Positions 61,510 to 64,000 of a stretch of DNA of 64,000 bases are shown one piece after another (position 1 is the stretch's first letter; the number at the start of each line of letters is the position of its first letter). The notes beneath the pieces were generated by a model. That model did not search any database and was not told the DNA's origin. It was given only the letters and a program-made list of their open reading frames with translations. The stretch is from Alphaproteobacteria bacterium (GTDB taxonomy: Bacteria; Pseudomonadota; Alphaproteobacteria; Rhizobiales; Devosiaceae): assembly GCA_018828145.1 (NCBI GenBank), contig JAHJWO010000055.1, forward strand, positions 1 through 64,000. The letters run 5' to 3'. Both the position numbers and the translations under genes were made by a program.

Positions 61510-61830
61510 ATGCTGACGACCATGACCCCAGATGATGCCACGCACCTGCTGTTCGAAGCCCATCTGCTGGTGCGGCATGGACCGGAACGCAGCGAGCGGG
61601 CAATGGCGGACCTTGCGCCTGCCATCAACCGGCTGGACGAGGTAGAGTCGTTTTACCCTGATCTCCAGGTGGAGATCGACCCGATCCGGGCCGCCTTCGC
61701 CTGCCAAACGCGTAGAGATCGAAATGACATCCAAATCTTACCTCTGGCCCGGCGTCCCCCTGGCGCTCGGTTCCGCTGTGCTGTTCGGCGCAGCGGCGCC
61801 GCTTTCGAAACTGCTGATCGGGTCCGTTGA
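61510..61830 (+). CDS. possible small protein, uncertain
   Basis: A 106-residue frame, MLTTMTPDDATHLLFEAHLLV ..., reads plausibly for about 75 residues before it enters the next gene's frame, overlapping it by 107 nt. It may be real but C-terminally extended in another frame, or a chance frame. No family recognised. Confidence 0.25.
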   Translation: MLTTMTPDDATHLLFEAHLLVRHGPERSERAMADLAPAINRLDEVESFYPDLQVEIDPIRAAFACQTRRDRNDIQILPLARRPPGARFRCAVRRSGAAFETADRVR

Positions 61831-62788
61831 CCCGTGGCTACTCGCAGGCATTCTTTACCTGGGTGCCGGCACCGGGCTGGCGATTGTGCACCTCGGCCGT
61901 CCGCTGATCGGCCTTCCGTCCCCGGAGGCACCACTTCAGCGCAGCGACCTGCTGTGGCTGGCGGCGGTAATCCTGTTCGGCGGCATGCTGGGACCACTCT
62001 TCCTGATGCTGGGCCTGTCGCAGACCAGCGCCTCGTCCGGATCGCTCCTGCTCAACCTCGAGGGCCTGGCTACAATGGCCATCGCGTGGATCGTGTTCCG
62101 CGAGAACGTGGACCGGCAGCTGATCCTCGGTGCCGCCGCCATCCTCGCCGGCGCCGTGCTGCTGTCGTGGACGGGAGCTGGCCTGAGCCTCGACACCGGC
62201 AGCCTGTTCATCGCCGCGGCATGCCTGAGCTGGGGCATCGACAACAACCTCACACGCAAGCTGTCGTCAGCCGATCCCGTGCAGATAGCCATGATCAAGG
62301 GCCTGGTCGCCGGATCCACGAACCTGGTACTGGCTCTGTCGCTGGGTGCCAGCCTGCCGGGCATCGGCCTGATCGGCGCGGGTGCCGTCGTCGGTTTCCT
62401 CGGTGTCGGCGTCAGCCTCGTCATGTTCATGCTAGGGCTGCGGCACCTGGGTACCGCGCGGACCGGGGCGTACTTCTCGCTGGCGCCGTTCATTGGTGCA
62501 ATGCTGGCCATCCTGATTTTCCGCGATGCCATCACCTGGCACTTAGTCGGCGCGGGGATGCTGATGGCGATCGGGCTGTACCTGCACTTGGCCGAGCGGC
62601 ACGATCATGAGCACGACCATGAGGGCCTCGAGCACGACCATGCCCATACCCATGACGAGCACCACCGGCATGCACACGATGGCCCGGTGACGGAGCCTCA
62701 TTCGCACTCGCACCGGCATGAACCAATGCGCCACAAGCACCCACATTACCCGGATCTGCACCACCGTCATGGGCATGGCCACGGCTAA
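61724..62788 (+). CDS. EamA/DMT-family transporter with His-rich tail
   Basis: A 354-residue protein. Ten membrane helices (residues 1-285) form two EamA repeats. The C-terminal 70 residues are exceptionally His-rich (HDHEHDHEGLEHDHAHTHDE and onward), typical of metal-binding tails. It lies divergent to the DUF305/glutaredoxin operon. Its substrate is unknown; metal efflux is likely from the tail and the neighbouring CueR-like operator. Confidence 0.83.
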   Translation: MTSKSYLWPGVPLALGSAVLFGAAAPLSKLLIGSVDPWLLAGILYLGAGTGLAIVHLGRPLIGLPSPEAPLQRSDLLWLAAVILFGGMLGPLFLMLGLSQTSASSGSLLLNLEGLATMAIAWIVFRENVDRQLILGAAAILAGAVLLSWTGAGLSLDTGSLFIAAACLSWGIDNNLTRKLSSADPVQIAMIKGLVAGSTNLVLALSLGASLPGIGLIGAGAVVGFLGVGVSLVMFMLGLRHLGTARTGAYFSLAPFIGAMLAILIFRDAITWHLVGAGMLMAIGLYLHLAERHDHEHDHEGLEHDHAHTHDEHHRHAHDGPVTEPHSHSHRHEPMRHKHPHYPDLHHRHGHGHG

Positions 62789-63173
62789 AGTTCAAGTTCA
62801 GTTCAGCCTGCATAACAGTGCTTGGTTTCTGCTCGCCAAGATCAGAGGCAGATTATGTACAACGGCCTGGTAAATGTGGATGTCCGAAAAGGGGTGGAGG
62901 CTGCCTCTTTGCGGAGCTTGCCAAGTGGCGTCTGGTGGCTACCGTGCTCATCTCGACCTTGCTCCAACCGTTGCTGGCCCGCCTCGCTGCCCCATCCCGC
63001 TCTCTTGTGATGGCATTCCTAATGCGACCGCGGATCTTCCACGATCAACCCGCAAGGGGTCCGCTAGCAAGCTGCGGCCTCTCGGCTGACGCCTTCGCGG
63101 TGATCGCGCCCGCCGCCGCACCCTGACGGAGCCATCGAGCGGGAATTGTCCCGCTCCAAGATGGAGCCCTCAG
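62789..63173. other. 385-nt stretch without a supported gene
   Basis: Between the EamA transporter and the next small backbone gene. A frame at 62818-63126 is open but has no protein-like profile. The 3' part looks like the GC-rich leaders of the backbone. Confidence 0.4.
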
Positions 63174-63359
63174 ATGTCCAACGATCTAACCCTCGCCCAG
63201 AAGGCCGCCTGGCACCTCGCCCGCACTCTTATGGCCCCAGTGGTTCTTTTCCAGGTCGACGATGAATTCGGCGTGCTGCCCGCCGACGAGATCGATGACG
63301 CCGACGTCAAAGTCCTCTTCGAATACGATCCCTATAGCGGCGGTTGCTCGGTTCACTGA
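63174..63359 (+). CDS. small acidic hypothetical protein
   Basis: A 61-residue protein, MSNDLTLAQKAAWHLARTLM ..., ending in a short tail. Its position before the antirestriction gene and the sharp terminator behind it suggest a real gene. No family recognised. Confidence 0.6.
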   Translation: MSNDLTLAQKAAWHLARTLMAPVVLFQVDDEFGVLPADEIDDADVKVLFEYDPYSGGCSVH

Positions 63360-63381
63360 AACCGATCCGACCTCCGATTGA

Positions 63382-63409
63382 GGCGGCGCCCGGCGCCGCC
63401 TTTCTTTTT
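63382..63409 (+). terminator. rho-independent terminator after the small gene
   Basis: A GGCGGCG / CGCCGCC stem (7 bp with a CCCGG loop) at 63382-63400 is followed by TTTCTTTTT. The best classic terminator in the window. Confidence 0.85.
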
Positions 63410-63599
63410 GTCTCTCGCCTGCTCCCGCCCCCGTCCTGCCGGTGGTCCTGGCGGAGCCAGGCTATCAGCGCAACGGCTTCGCCGTCCTCCGCTGCGCTGC
63501 GGCCCATGGGGGTGCGCTGTCCGCCTTCCTGCTCCGCCCTGGCGGACCCCGTGACGGGGCCGCGATCGGCGCAGCCTCCAGAACCGGAGGTTCATGAAA

Positions 63600-64000
63600 A
63601 TGAGCATGAAAGAGAAAGGACCGCGCATCGACATCTATGCGCGGATCACCGACCGCATCGTGGCGGATATGGAGAAGGGCGTTCGCCCATGGATGCAGCC
63701 GTGGCGTGCGTCGAATGCCGTGGGCCGGGTGACGCGGCCCATACGGCATAACGGCCTGCCCTATAGCGGCATGAACGTGCTGCTGCTGTGGTCTGAGGCC
63801 CTCGCCCGCGGCTTCATCAACCCGATGTGGATGACGTTCAAGCAGGCGCTTGAGCTCGGCGGCGCCGTCCGCAAGGGCGAAACCGGCTCGATGGTCGTTT
63901 TTGCCAGCCGCTTCACCAAGACAGAGACAGACGCCGCCGGTGAGGAATTCGATCGGGAGATCCCGTTCCTGAAGGCGTATACGGTCTTCAATGTCGCGCA
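63600..64000 (+). CDS. ardC: ArdC-type antirestriction protein, 5' part (cut by window edge)
   Basis: The frame reads MSMKEKGPRIDIYARITDRI ... VADMEKGVRPWMQPW, NGLPYSGMNVLLLWSEALARGF and WMTFKQALELGGAVRKGETG, typical of the N-terminal ssDNA-binding domain of ArdC. The zinc-peptidase-like half lies beyond the window. GGAGG precedes the start at 63600; ATG at 63594 and 63606 are alternatives. ArdC protects incoming plasmids from restriction. Confidence 0.85.
   Translation, partial: MSMKEKGPRIDIYARITDRIVADMEKGVRPWMQPWRASNAVGRVTRPIRHNGLPYSGMNVLLLWSEALARGFINPMWMTFKQALELGGAVRKGETGSMVVFASRFTKTETDAAGEEFDREIPFLKAYTVFNVA

Noticed and set aside
62818-63126. Possible 102-codon gene after the EamA transporter
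   Set aside because: No Shine-Dalgarno, no protein-like pattern, and it runs into a leader-like region.
1-64000. CRISPR array
   Set aside because: No series of evenly spaced repeats was seen.

Overview
The window is high-GC DNA from an alphaproteobacterium, most likely Hyphomicrobiales (Devosia/Pelagibacterium-like). That placement is an inference from gene types (Ugp-like uptake with an RpiR regulator, DUF442 sulfurtransferases, a cbb3-like oxidase, and a plasmid/ICE backbone with DUF1419, DUF3085 and ArdC), not from a marker gene. I found no rRNA, tRNA or CRISPR array.

Layout. 1-0.7 kb: the end of a frameshifted IS1182-type insertion sequence. 0.7-11.5 kb: two divergent ABC-import operons. 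One is Ugp-like (binding protein, two permeases, glycerophosphodiesterase, ATPase, RpiR regulator). The other is Fbp-like (ATPase, metallo-beta-lactamase-fold hydrolase, binding protein, fused permease). 11.9-12.5 kb: a DUF3800 gene broken by an in-frame TAG. 12.8-16.1 kb: a two-component system, an EF-hand protein and a cytochrome b561. 16.2-48.6 kb: a dense island for sulfide/persulfide handling, periplasmic thiol redox and respiration. 49-64 kb: a plasmid or ICE backbone (toprim, DUF1419, DUF3085, giant methylase-helicase, ParB, ArdC) carrying a small metal-response cargo (DUF305 protein, glutaredoxin-MauE fusion, His-rich EamA transporter).

How the island works together (inference from families). 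A DUF442-SQR fusion would oxidise sulfide to persulfide and feed quinone. Two persulfide-dioxygenase-like MBL enzymes, two more DUF442 proteins and a rhodanese would process sulfane sulfur. Split YeeE/YedE halves and a SulP permease would move sulfur compounds. Two 1-Cys peroxiredoxins, DsbA, DsbD, a TlpA fusion and thioredoxin handle thiol stress. Electrons could leave through a bd-type quinol oxidase, or from a TsdA-like cytochrome and a triheme cytochrome to a CcoNO oxidase lacking CcoP. A BigR/SqrR-like ArsR repressor, with cysteines 66 residues apart, sits between its own gene and the YeeE/YedE operon.

The most notable unlisted signal is a tandem box, read toward the genes as NNTAAG-N-CT-NN-CTTAAG with an 11-bp period. 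It occurs at five places: before L,D-transpeptidase 1, between dsbA and the response regulator, before dsbD, before L,D-transpeptidase 2, and before ccoN. It lies 42-49 nt from the start codon for five of the six genes. It looks like the operator of the island's own OmpR-type response regulator and would define an envelope thiol-redox regulon.
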